Assembly: GCA_003167215.1 (NCBI GenBank)
Contig: PMTV01000029.1
Location: forward strand, 1-64,000
Direction: 5' to 3'
From: Acidobacteriota bacterium
GTDB lineage: Bacteria > Acidobacteriota > Terriglobia > Acidiferrales > UBA7541
DNA length: 64,000 nucleotides
Each line of letters starts with the position of its first letter. Position 1 is the first letter of the stretch. The notes below the pieces were generated by a model. It was not told where the DNA came from, ran no database searches, and was given only the letters and a program-made list of their open reading frames with translations. Position numbers and translations under genes: made by a program. Below are positions 1 through 8,572 of the stretch, piece after piece.

Positions 1-117
1 AGAATCCGGCTTACAGGCTCGCCCGCCAAATATTGTAGTTTTTGGAATCTGCGCTACTCTGCGTTGGGCGGCGAGCACGCTTGCTTAACTCGGTGGCTTG
101 CGCTTCCAACTGCCTGG

Positions 118-1050
118 TTATTCAGAGGGGGCGAACTCGATCCGGTTGCGTCCGCGGTGTTTTGCGGTGTAGAGCGCGGCGTCCGCCTGGTTCAGGAGTT
201 GACGGAACTCCGGAGCTTTTTTCCCTTGAAAACCTGAGATGCCAAAACTTGCGGTGAGTTTGATCACGCGTCCGCCAAACAAGAATTCCTGCTCTTCGAA
301 TTCTTTGCGAATGCGCTCGGCCACGAACTGCACATTGTCTTTGTCCGCGTGAGTGAGAACGAAAAGAAATTCTTCACCACCAATGCGCCCGCAGATATTG
401 GAACGCCGCGAATTCGTTTTCAGAATCTCGGCAAATTTCTTGAGAACTTTATCGCCGGCGTCGTGCCCGCTCGAATCGTTGACGCTCTTGAAATTATCCA
501 GGTCAACCATCACCACCCAAAAAGGAAAGCCGTGGCGGGCCGCGCCGCTAAGCTGTCGGGCGGCCCATTCGTCAATGGCGCGGCGGTTGGGAAGGCCGGT
601 TAGCGAATCTGTTAGCGCCAGCTCTTCGAGCAGGCGGTTTTTTGCTTCCACTTGGCGGTGCAATTCCACAATCCGGCGGCCAACTTCGGCGCGCGCCAGC
701 AATTCTTTGGGATGGAATGGTTTGGTGAGGTAATCGTCTGCGCCGGCAGCCAGGCCTTTTACGACGTTTTCTTTGTCGGAGACGCTGGTTAGTATGATGA
801 TGTAAGTATAGGAAGTTGGGGATCCTGCGCGGATTCGACGGCACAGCTCAATGCCGCTAATATCCGGCATCACCCAATCCGTGATTACGATGGCGGGCGT
901 GTGCTCGGTAAAAAGCTCGATGGCTTCACGGCCGCTTCGCGCAAATAAGATGGAGAAGTCGGCTTCGCAAAAAGCTTGCTCCACCAGCTTGCGATAAACG
1001 GCTGAGTCATCGGCAACCAACACTTTCAGGCGATCTTTCGCGGCGCTCAT
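118..1050 (-). CDS. Response regulator with diguanylate cyclase (REC-GGDEF)
   Basis: About 310 aa. The N-terminal half is a receiver domain, with an acidic pair near VLVADDS, the phospho-acceptor Asp in ITDWVMPD, and a Lys in LTKPFHP. The C-terminal half is a GGDEF domain with an intact RIGGEEF signature and LTDSLTGLPNRRA at its start, so active c-di-GMP synthesis from two GTP is likely. I chose the ATG at 1050 because GAGGTCAG lies just upstream; the frame is open 25 codons further but those codons do not resemble the family. No histidine kinase is adjacent, so the partner is unknown. Two PilZ-like proteins at 12.0-12.8 kb are possible c-di-GMP readers. Confidence 0.9.
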   Translation of the reverse strand: MSAAKDRLKVLVADDSAVYRKLVEQAFCEADFSILFARSGREAIELFTEHTPAIVITDWVMPDISGIELCRRIRAGSPTSYTYIIILTSVSDKENVVKGLAAGADDYLTKPFHPKELLARAEVGRRIVELHRQVEAKNRLLEELALTDSLTGLPNRRAIDEWAARQLSGAARHGFPFWVVMVDLDNFKSVNDSSGHDAGDKVLKKFAEILKTNSRRSNICGRIGGEEFLFVLTHADKDNVQFVAERIRKEFEEQEFLFGGRVIKLTASFGISGFQGKKAPEFRQLLNQADAALYTAKHRGRNRIEFAPSE

Positions 1051-1159
1051 CTGACCTCGAAACGTAGTGAATTCCCAGTTAGCACACTGCAGAAGCGATG
1101 AACTTTGAATCAGAGATGCTAGCACAAGGTGTGCCGGGGAACCGCAGAGAGTTGCGGCA

Positions 1160-1903
1160 TTAGATCAAGCGCGAGCGCTCGTCAACTTTGACGAGGTGGA
1201 GGAGAAGATAAGTTTTGGCAAGGTTCCAAGCCAGTGTTGCCGCGCCCGGATGGTAGCTGGGGCGAACATCACAGAAAAACCCGTGATCCGCGTTCGAGAA
1301 CTCGACATTCACGTACGTTTTGCCCAGGCGTTTGCATTCGTCCACGATAGCGCGCGTCTGGTCCGGGCCGATGTGTTTGTCGAGACCGCCCCAGAAAAAC
1401 AGGATGGGTGCATGCAGGTCAGCAACCCGCGGGAGCAGCGACGGCGCGATATTCCCGCCGTAAAATGAGATTGACGCTTGCAGAGGAAGACTCGTGGCGG
1501 CCAAAAAAGAAGCCCGTCCGCCCATGCAGAATCCGATGCTGGCGATTTTGTGGGGCATAACGCGCGAACTGCGTGTTAGCCAGGCGTAGGCTGCGCGAAT
1601 ATCTTCGACTGTGCCTTTCTCGGTCATGGCTTTCATATGCGGAATCACGGACTGGAAGTCGTCATATTTGCCTTCAAAGCCCGGGGCGGTACGATGGTAG
1701 AGTTCAGGAGCGATCGATACGTAGCCTTCACGGGCGAGCCGTTCGGTGACGTCTCGAATATGCGCGTTCACACCGAAAGCTTCCTGAAAAACCAGCACAC
1801 CAGGATACTTGCCGTCGCCCGATGGACGCGCCACGTATGCATTCATCTCTGTTCCGTCGTCCACTTTCAGCGAAACTGTCTCGGTCGCAACGCTCTCCAT
1901 CAA
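1160..1903 (-). CDS. Dienelactone hydrolase family protein
   Basis: 247 aa, the usual size for the DLH family of cytoplasmic alpha/beta hydrolases. Visible landmarks are the Glu-containing VLVFQEAFGVN, the nucleophile elbow IGFCMGGRAS with Cys as nucleophile (typical of DLH rather than Ser), and the late ADHGFF motif carrying the catalytic His. The Asp sits around LFFWGGLDKHIGPDQ. Family members hydrolyse dienelactone in chlorocatechol breakdown, but many are general esterases; no aromatic-degradation gene is nearby, so the substrate is unknown. The first two codons are both ATG. It is read divergently from the aldo/keto reductase at 2071. Confidence 0.88.
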   Translation of the reverse strand: MMESVATETVSLKVDDGTEMNAYVARPSGDGKYPGVLVFQEAFGVNAHIRDVTERLAREGYVSIAPELYHRTAPGFEGKYDDFQSVIPHMKAMTEKGTVEDIRAAYAWLTRSSRVMPHKIASIGFCMGGRASFLAATSLPLQASISFYGGNIAPSLLPRVADLHAPILFFWGGLDKHIGPDQTRAIVDECKRLGKTYVNVEFSNADHGFFCDVRPSYHPGAATLAWNLAKTYLLLHLVKVDERSRLI

Positions 1904-2070
1904 ATGGGCCCCTTTACTCGCGCTCTATGGAAGCATACTTAGCGTGGTCTCGCTAAGTAGAAAATGCAAAAGATGCATTCCCTGGAGGATTTTATAGAGT
2001 TGTCTTTGCCAAAGGAATGCGAATCAATCCTTCCTGCTTTTGCATCCAAGAAGGACATGGAGGCTCGACG

Positions 2071-3186
2071 ATGAGCTTGAAACAGTATGTGACGCTGGGA
2101 CGCTCCGGACTTCGCGTAAGTCCGCTGGCGCTGGGAACGATGACATTCGGCACCGAGTGGGGGTGGGGAAGCGAACCGGCGGTGGCGAACCAGGTATTCG
2201 ACCGCTACATCGAGCAGGGCGGGAATTTCATCGATACAGCAGATGGCTACACGATGGGGAAGAGTGAAGAGTTAGTGGGCCAATTTATTACGGAACGCGG
2301 TTTGCGCGAGCGCGTGGTGCTCGCCACAAAATTTACTTTTAACGGCGACCCCAGCAATCCAAATGCGGGCGGAAACGGCCGCAAGAATATTTACCGCGCT
2401 TTGGAGGGATCTCTTCGCCGCCTGAAGACGGACTACATTGATTTGTACTGGATGCATGTGTGGGACATGGTCACACCGGTGGAAGAAGTTCTGTCCACGT
2501 TGAACGATCTTGTGCGTACGGGAAAAATCCGCCACTTCGGATTCTCGGATGTGCCGGCATGGTATGTGGCGCGCGCGCAGACGCTGGCGGAAAAGGAAGG
2601 CAAGGAGGGGCTGATCGCCCTTCAATTGGAGTATTCACTTGTCGAGCGCAATATCGAACGCGAACACGTTCCGGTCGCGCAGGAACTCGGGATTGGGATT
2701 TGTCCCTGGAGTCCGTTGGCAGGCGGTTTCTTGAGTGGGAAATACAAGCGGGAAGGAAATACCGGAAAGGGCGACGGACGGCTTGACCAGGCCAAATTCG
2801 CTCAGCTCTTTGATAGATTCACGGAGCACAACTGGGGAGTGCTGGATGCTCTTCTCGATGTCGCGAAACAGGTCGATAAGAAACCGGCGCAGGTGGCGTT
2901 GAATTGGGTTTCGACGCAGCCGGGAATTACTTCAACCATCATCGGCGCTTCGAATGTTCCGCAGCTCCAGGATAATCTCAGTGCGATTGAATTCACGATC
3001 CCGGCGGAGCTTAGGAAGCGCCTGGACGATGCAAGCGCAATCGAACTGTTTCACCCTTACACATTTTTTGGGCCTGCCATACAAAATAGGATCATGGGCG
3101 AAAATTCAGTGCATGCATGGTCTCCTGCTTCCCCTCGGCGCGCTACGACGCCTGAAAAACCGAAAGCGAATGCAGCGGAAAAGTAG
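2071..3186 (+). CDS. Aldo/keto reductase
   Basis: 371 aa NADPH-dependent oxidoreductase of the AKR superfamily (TIM barrel). Seen: N-terminal YVTLGRSGLRVSPLALGTM, catalytic Asp/Tyr region [30 protein letters not shown], and the cofactor-binding GITSTIIGASNVPQLQDN. The ATG at 2071 is preceded by GGAGG (about 2059); an upstream ATG at 2017 lacks this. The C-terminus has an extra 40-residue tail after the barrel. Substrate cannot be predicted. A second, distantly related AKR lies in the island at 58786. Confidence 0.9.
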   Translation: MSLKQYVTLGRSGLRVSPLALGTMTFGTEWGWGSEPAVANQVFDRYIEQGGNFIDTADGYTMGKSEELVGQFITERGLRERVVLATKFTFNGDPSNPNAGGNGRKNIYRALEGSLRRLKTDYIDLYWMHVWDMVTPVEEVLSTLNDLVRTGKIRHFGFSDVPAWYVARAQTLAEKEGKEGLIALQLEYSLVERNIEREHVPVAQELGIGICPWSPLAGGFLSGKYKREGNTGKGDGRLDQAKFAQLFDRFTEHNWGVLDALLDVAKQVDKKPAQVALNWVSTQPGITSTIIGASNVPQLQDNLSAIEFTIPAELRKRLDDASAIELFHPYTFFGPAIQNRIMGENSVHAWSPASPRRATTPEKPKANAAEK

Positions 3187-3201
3187 GCGGTCTCAATCTA
3201 G

Positions 3202-4179
3202 ATGAACTTTTATCGAGGGCCCGCTACGGACCACTTTGACGGGCGGCATTTTTATAATTCAGGAAGCGGATTGCGCGGCACCGGCAGCGTTCTCCGATGG
3301 CTGGCAAATCGCAAGCCGGGACCGTGGCGCAAATGGATAGACGAGCCGCCCGGAGCGCCACCGCCGGAACGAGTTATCGGCGGAAAAATCAGAGCGACGT
3401 TTGTTGGTCATTCCACCGTCCTGATTCAAATGGACGGATTGAATATTCTCTGCGACCCGATATGGTCGATGCGGGCCAGCCCCTTTTCATGGATCGGTCC
3501 TCGCAGGCACCGCGCGCCGGGCATTCGATTTGAAGATCTACCTTCCATCGATATTGTCTTACAGAGTCACGATCACTACGATCATCTGGACATTCCTACG
3601 GTGAAAAGAATCGCGTCGCAGTGGCACCCGAAGTTTGTAGTGCCTCTCGGCGTACGCGCTCGATTCGCGCGAAAGAGGATCACCTCGCCCGGACAAATCA
3701 GCGAACTCGATTGGTGGCAGACAGCCGATATGGGCAACAATGTGAAAATTACTTCGGTGCCCGCCAGGCATTTCTCGGGACGCAGTTTGCGCGATCGGAA
3801 CAAAACCCTTTGGTGCGGCTACGTAGTACAGAGTCGTTCCGTCGCGGTCTATTTCGCAGGCGACAGTGGATACGGTTCGCACTTCCAGGAGATTAAGCGC
3901 CGCTTTCCGGAGATTCGTCTGGCGTTTCTTCCCATCGGCGCATACATTCCGCAATGGTTTATGGGGCCAGTCCATGTTTCGCCCGCTGACGCAGTCCGTG
4001 CCCACGCAGAGCTTGAGGCGGCCACGAGCATTGGAATCCACTTTGGAACTTTTCGCTTGGCTGACGACGGAGAAGACGAGCCTGTGAACGAATTGCGGCG
4101 GGCGCTCGATGCTCGCAAACCTCTGAACCCTTTTTTCACGCTTGCTTCCGGCGAAGGACGCGATTTTCCGCAGTTGTAA
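3202..4179 (+). CDS. MBL-fold metallohydrolase, NAPE-PLD/UlaG-like
   Basis: 325 aa metallo-beta-lactamase-fold protein. The zinc-binding HxHxDH motif appears as QSHDHYDHLD, preceded by FVGHSTVLIQMDGLNILCDPIWS, which is typical of the NAPE-PLD/UlaG branch. Further ligands are probably the His in PARHFSGRS, the Asp in YFAGDSGYG and the His in IGIHFGTF. Relatives hydrolyse phosphodiester or lactone bonds; N-acyl-phosphatidylethanolamine hydrolysis is possible but unproven. No signal peptide is seen. It starts 15 bp after the aldo/keto reductase and probably shares its transcript. Confidence 0.88.
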   Translation: MNFYRGPATDHFDGRHFYNSGSGLRGTGSVLRWLANRKPGPWRKWIDEPPGAPPPERVIGGKIRATFVGHSTVLIQMDGLNILCDPIWSMRASPFSWIGPRRHRAPGIRFEDLPSIDIVLQSHDHYDHLDIPTVKRIASQWHPKFVVPLGVRARFARKRITSPGQISELDWWQTADMGNNVKITSVPARHFSGRSLRDRNKTLWCGYVVQSRSVAVYFAGDSGYGSHFQEIKRRFPEIRLAFLPIGAYIPQWFMGPVHVSPADAVRAHAELEAATSIGIHFGTFRLADDGEDEPVNELRRALDARKPLNPFFTLASGEGRDFPQL

Positions 4180-4217
4180 ACGACCGAGCAGTTAACTCCG
4201 AGAAACCAAGATTACCC

Positions 4218-4826
4218 TCATTGCTTTGTTGGTGATTTTGATCGCCGTTTGGATTTCGGGGCCTTTCGCCTACGCCGGGCGGGTTTGTCTGACGGATACG
4301 TAACTTTCTTCCCGCGCACTCGTGCAAACGAAGTCAGCTTATGCTGGTTTGCACGCGTCACGCTCATGATGTGTTCCACGGAGAATTTCCGCGCCGCGAG
4401 GGCGTCTGCCACAAGCGATCGGTGACAGCGCCAAGGCACCGCTTCAGCGCACATCAGGACGCTGGGCCTAACTTTGGAAAGCTTAATCGCACGCGCAAGG
4501 GCAACCTCGAATTCGGTCGTCTGCATGTAATCCGCGAAGCCGCGAAAACTTGCGTTGTGCCAGCCGACATTTTTGGAATCGAGTTTCGTGCGGCGTAGCC
4601 CACCAAGCGCCTTAAGGTGTACGTACCCGATTCCGTTGGATCGCAGCGCCGGCCCGAGAGTTTCGCGGTTATATTGAGGGTTGTGGCGCGAACGAGGTAT
4701 GGTGCGGATGTCGATTACGCGGTGAACCCCATGCGCTCGCAGCAATTGGACCAGCTCGCTGAGAGGACGCGTCGAATGGCCGATGGTGAACACTGTCTGT
4801 TTCTTATGCTTTTTATGCGTACGCAT
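4218..4826 (-). CDS. DUF488 domain protein
   Basis: 202 aa. The DUF488 core is clear: VFTIGHSTRPLSELVQLLRAHGV, then VIDIRTIPRSRHNPQYNR and the Cys/His region MCAEAVPWRCHRSLVADAL. The last 35 residues are a Lys/Arg/Ser-rich tail that might bind nucleic acid (inference). Molecular function of the family is unknown. It converges on the MBL hydrolase. Confidence 0.85.
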   Translation of the reverse strand: MRTHKKHKKQTVFTIGHSTRPLSELVQLLRAHGVHRVIDIRTIPRSRHNPQYNRETLGPALRSNGIGYVHLKALGGLRRTKLDSKNVGWHNASFRGFADYMQTTEFEVALARAIKLSKVRPSVLMCAEAVPWRCHRSLVADALAARKFSVEHIMSVTRANQHKLTSFARVRGKKVTYPSDKPARRRRKAPKSKRRSKSPTKQ

Positions 4827-4972
4827 ACATCATCGATTAATCATACGGCAAGGGCGTGGGCCGGTCGACGCCTGAGCCCAGGATTTTGCTTTAGCGGCGA
4901 TGCCTGAACGGTGATAATAGAACCCTTTCCGAAGACCCAACAGGGGACTGCGGAATATAAACTGAGGATCCT

Positions 4973-5593
4973 GTGCCAGCAATCAAAGCTTTGTTCTGGG
5001 ACAACGGTGGTGTGATCCTGACGAACGGCTGGGATCGCCACTCGCGCCGAGCGGCTGTCGAAAAGTTTCATCTTGACTGGGCGGATTTCGAGGATCGCCA
5101 TGAGCTGATGCTCGACGCTTTTGAAACCGGCCGCGCGACGTTGGATCAATATCTGCATCGCACAGTTTTTTATCGCGAACACTCCTTTACCCCGGCGGAT
5201 TTCAAAGCCTTTATGTTTGAGCAGTCGCAGGCATGTCCGGAGCCGCTGGCATTTCTGGGAAAGATCGCTCGCATGAGGCGCTTCCTGGTGGCCTCGCTGA
5301 ACAACGAATCACGCGAAATCAACGAATATCGTATCGAGAAATTCAAGCTGCGGGATTATTTTGAAGCTTTTTTCAGCTCTTGCTACCTGGGCGTGCGGAA
5401 GCCCGATCCTGGAATCTATGGTCTCGCCTTGAAAATTACTCAGCAAAGCCCCGCCGAGTGTATTCTGATCGACGACCGCGGGCTGAATCTGGAATGCGCG
5501 CGAGAACTCGGAATGCAGACGATACTCTTTAAGGATCTGGTGCAGCTGCGCGCCGACTTGGCGCACTTTGACATTTTGATTGATGGAAAATAA
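4973..5593 (+). CDS. HAD-superfamily hydrolase
   Basis: 206 aa, GTG start. HAD motifs are recognisable though motif I is unusual: ALFWDNGGVIL has Asp then Asn where most enzymes have DxD. Motif III Lys is in CYLGVRKPDPGIY and motif IV in ILIDDRGLNLECARELGM. This pattern resembles the epoxide-hydrolase-N/YihX-like subfamily, where motif I is often FDxGGV. Absence of the second Asp makes classical phosphatase chemistry less certain. It is 15 bp upstream of the 6-phosphogluconate dehydrogenase and probably in the same operon. Confidence 0.82.
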   Translation: MPAIKALFWDNGGVILTNGWDRHSRRAAVEKFHLDWADFEDRHELMLDAFETGRATLDQYLHRTVFYREHSFTPADFKAFMFEQSQACPEPLAFLGKIARMRRFLVASLNNESREINEYRIEKFKLRDYFEAFFSSCYLGVRKPDPGIYGLALKITQQSPAECILIDDRGLNLECARELGMQTILFKDLVQLRADLAHFDILIDGK

Positions 5594-5608
5594 TCAGGAG
5601 GAAAATTT

Positions 5609-6520
5609 ATGGAACTGGGAATGATCGGTCTGGGGAAAATGGGCGGGTTCATGACGGAGCGGCTCATCAAGGGTGGACACCGCGTTGTGGGATTCGACCG
5701 CGATCCGGCCGTGGTGAAGGGGCTTGCGGCCAAGGGCGCCGTGGGTGCGGATTCGCTGGAGAAAATGATCGCGCAGCTCAAGGCTCCTCGAATCGTGTGG
5801 CTGATGGTTCCCTCCGGAGCGCCCGTGGATCAAACCATCGACCAACTCACCGCTCATCTAGCCCCGGGTGACACGATTATCGACGGCGGAAATTCATATT
5901 ATAAGGATACCGTCCGACGCGGTGCTGCGCTGGCCCCCAAGAAAATTAACTTTGTGGACTGCGGCACCAGCGGAGGAGTCTGGGGTATCACGGAAGGCTA
6001 CAGCATGATGGTTGGCGGCGACGCGGACCTTATCAAACGAATTTCTCCAATCTTTCAGACGCTCGCGCCCGGACCTGACAAAGGCTGGGGACGCGTGGGA
6101 CCAACCGGCTCCGGACATTTCGTGAAAATGGTTCACAACGGAATCGAGTACGCAATCATGCAGGCGTATGCCGAAGGGCTGGATCTTCTTCGGCACAAAA
6201 AAGAATTCGGCCTCGATCTGCTGCAAGTCGGCCAGATTTGGCAGTTCGGGAGTGTGATCCGTTCCTGGCTGCTCGATTTGACTGTAGATGCTTTAAGCAA
6301 GAATCCCACTCTTCAAGGTATCGAGGCTTACGTCACCGATTCAGGGGAAGGCCGCTGGACAGTCATCGAAGGAGTGGAGCTCGGCGTAGCCCTCCCGGCA
6401 ATTTCATCGGCGCTGGACAACCGCTTTCGCTCGCAGGATCCCGAGCCTTTTGCCAACAAACTCCTGGCAATGATGCGGAATGAATTCGGCGGACACGCCG
6501 TAAGGAAAACCGCGAGCTAA
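5609..6520 (+). CDS. gnd: 6-phosphogluconate dehydrogenase, decarboxylating (short form)
   Basis: 303 aa, matching the short (YqeC/GntZ-type, about 300 aa) branch rather than the long 470-aa enzyme. The Rossmann start MELGMIGLGKMGGFM, substrate-binding FVDCGTSGGVWG and the catalytic GSGHFVKMVHNGIEY (Lys and Asn) are all present. It oxidatively decarboxylates 6-phosphogluconate to ribulose 5-phosphate; short forms are frequently NAD-preferring (family knowledge). The RBS AGGAGG lies just before the ATG. It is followed after 26 bp by the phosphogluconolactonase; zwf is not in the window. Confidence 0.93.
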   Translation: MELGMIGLGKMGGFMTERLIKGGHRVVGFDRDPAVVKGLAAKGAVGADSLEKMIAQLKAPRIVWLMVPSGAPVDQTIDQLTAHLAPGDTIIDGGNSYYKDTVRRGAALAPKKINFVDCGTSGGVWGITEGYSMMVGGDADLIKRISPIFQTLAPGPDKGWGRVGPTGSGHFVKMVHNGIEYAIMQAYAEGLDLLRHKKEFGLDLLQVGQIWQFGSVIRSWLLDLTVDALSKNPTLQGIEAYVTDSGEGRWTVIEGVELGVALPAISSALDNRFRSQDPEPFANKLLAMMRNEFGGHAVRKTAS

Positions 6521-6546
6521 GCGCAGCGGGAATAAACGAATACTCC

Positions 6547-7272
6547 ATGAAGCTCGATGCGCGTGTGCTCCCGGACCTTGTTTCGCTCAGCCGAGCTGTG
6601 CTGGAAGAAACATTCCCGATCATTCAAGAAGCGGTAACCAAACGCGGCAAGTTTGCGATCGCGCTCTCGGGTGGACATACGCCCGGGAAAATGTATTCCC
6701 TCTGGGCGCAGACCGAACAATACCGCAACAAGACTCCATGGGATCGCGTCCATTTATTCTGGAGTGACGAGCGATTCGTTCCCGCGGACGACCCTCGAAG
6801 CAATTACCGCATGGCGCGCGAGACTCTAATCTCTCAAGTCCCCATTCCGGCCGAAAATGTGCATCCGATGCCGACGAATTTATCCTCTCCAGAGGAATGT
6901 GCCCGCGCGTACGAGACCGAACTCCTGAAATTCTTCGGATCCGAGCCGCCCGCGTTCGACGTGCAGCTCCTGGGGATCGGCGATGAAGGCCACACCGCTT
7001 CCTTGTTTCCGGGATCGCCTGCATTAGGGGAAAAGGTGCGCTGGGTCGCCGCGGTTCGTGTTGCAGCGGAGCCTCCGCAGCGCATCACTCTCACTCCCGT
7101 GGTTCTCAACCAAGGGCGTAACACATTTTTTCTGGTGGCTGGTGAAGGCAAACGCGCCATATTGTCAGCCATTCGCGACGAGCTTGCTTCCAAACCCAGT
7201 CAGTATCCCGCTGCGAGGATTCATCCCGCGAGAGAACCAGTTTGGTTCTTGGATCAAGCTGCAGCCGGCTGA
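6547..7272 (+). CDS. pgl: 6-phosphogluconolactonase
   Basis: 241 aa DevB-type lactonase that hydrolyses 6-phosphoglucono-lactone to 6-phosphogluconate, the step just before the product of the upstream gene. Diagnostic motifs: ALSGGHTPGKMY, WSDERFVPADDPRSNYRM and LLGIGDEGHTASLFPGSPAL. Adjacent to gnd with 26 bp between them, so two oxidative pentose phosphate steps are encoded together. Confidence 0.93.
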   Translation: MKLDARVLPDLVSLSRAVLEETFPIIQEAVTKRGKFAIALSGGHTPGKMYSLWAQTEQYRNKTPWDRVHLFWSDERFVPADDPRSNYRMARETLISQVPIPAENVHPMPTNLSSPEECARAYETELLKFFGSEPPAFDVQLLGIGDEGHTASLFPGSPALGEKVRWVAAVRVAAEPPQRITLTPVVLNQGRNTFFLVAGEGKRAILSAIRDELASKPSQYPAARIHPAREPVWFLDQAAAG

Positions 7273-7428
7273 GATCCTCGCGTTGGCTTTTCTTGAAGCT
7301 TTTCGCAGGCCGCACGTCTAAATACTACAGTTGAAAACTCCTAAAAAATGTATGCTTGAAATTCCAGGGAGTGCGCGGAATTGCCGATATGAGCGGTAGG
7401 TCAGAGGTAGCGGCTCGCTAAACAAATC

Positions 7429-8562
7429 ATGCAGAAATCGCCGTCAAATAAAGACAGGAAATCATCCGCCGCTCTCGTTTTTCTGCTCGCAGCGTCTCTT
7501 GCGAGCGTCTCCTGCAGCTCAAAGACGGCGGCAAACGCTCCCGACCTCGCCGTGCCAGTGAGTGTGGCAAAGGCTGTGAAGAAGACTGTTCCCATCGAAC
7601 TGAGCGCCATTAGCACGGGGGAGGCGTACTCAACGGTTTCGATCAAGGGACAAGTGAACGCTGTGCTCAAGGAGGTGCACTTCAAGCAAGGTGACTTCGT
7701 GAAAAAAGGGGACCTGCTTTTCACGCTAGATGCCCGCCCTTTCCAGGCATCTCTGGCGCAAGCCCAAGCGAATCTCGATCGCGACAAAGCCCAAGCCGAC
7801 CTCACCGTGGTCCAGGCAGAGCGCTATAAGAAGCTCTACGACCAAGGCATCGCGCCCAAAGAGCAATACGACCAAATGCAGGCAAACGCCGCGGCGCAAC
7901 AAGGCTCAGTGCACGCCGACGAAGCCGCCGCTGAATCCGCGAAGCTTCAGCTCCAATATTGCGCGATCTATTCGCCGGTGGACGGGCGCACGGGAGCTTT
8001 GCAGGTGTATCCGGGAAACTTGGTAAAAGAGAACGACGTTCCAGTGCTCGTGGTGATCAACCAGATCGATCCGCTGTACGAAGATTTTTCCGTTCCGGAA
8101 CAATATCTTGGGGTGATTAAAAAATACATGGCCGGTGGCCGACTGCAAATTGAAGCCGCGCCTTACGGTGACACGGTGCCCGAAGCCGGCTACCTCAGCT
8201 TCGTTGACAACACAGTGGACAACACCACCGGCACCATAAAGCTGAAAGGTACTTTTGCAAACGCGGACCACCGTCTGTGGCCCGGGCAATTCTCGACCGT
8301 TTCTCTGCGGCTGTCCGAGGACGAAAATGCAACCGTGGTTCCGACGCAGGCAGTACAGACAGGGCAAGCCGGCGATTTCGTGTTCGTGATCAACTCGGAT
8401 CAAAGAGCTGAGTCGCGCCCGGTGAAAGTGGCGCGAACGCTTGGCGCGGAATCAGTGATCGCGAAGGGGGTCGAGCCGGGCGAGACGGTGGTGACGGACG
8501 GCCAGCTTCGTCTGATTCCCGGCATCAAAGTTCAAATCAAAACCGCGCCGCAGGGAAACTAA
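7429..8562 (+). CDS. RND efflux periplasmic adaptor (membrane fusion protein)
   Basis: 377 aa, HlyD/AcrA-type adaptor. An N-terminal hydrophobic segment ends at LASVSCSSK, a probable (weak) lipobox. The lipoyl domain begins near VNAVLKEVHFKQGDFVKKGDLLFTLD, followed by an alpha-helical hairpin rich in Gln/Ala (ASLAQAQANLDRDKAQADL). Late beta-barrel motifs include VDNTTGTIKLKGTFAN and VTDGQLRLIPG. It links the inner-membrane pump encoded next (10 bp downstream) to an outer-membrane channel; no TolC-like gene is adjacent. Confidence 0.93.
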   Translation: MQKSPSNKDRKSSAALVFLLAASLASVSCSSKTAANAPDLAVPVSVAKAVKKTVPIELSAISTGEAYSTVSIKGQVNAVLKEVHFKQGDFVKKGDLLFTLDARPFQASLAQAQANLDRDKAQADLTVVQAERYKKLYDQGIAPKEQYDQMQANAAAQQGSVHADEAAAESAKLQLQYCAIYSPVDGRTGALQVYPGNLVKENDVPVLVVINQIDPLYEDFSVPEQYLGVIKKYMAGGRLQIEAAPYGDTVPEAGYLSFVDNTVDNTTGTIKLKGTFANADHRLWPGQFSTVSLRLSEDENATVVPTQAVQTGQAGDFVFVINSDQRAESRPVKVARTLGAESVIAKGVEPGETVVTDGQLRLIPGIKVQIKTAPQGN

Positions 8563-8572
8563 GGAATCCGCG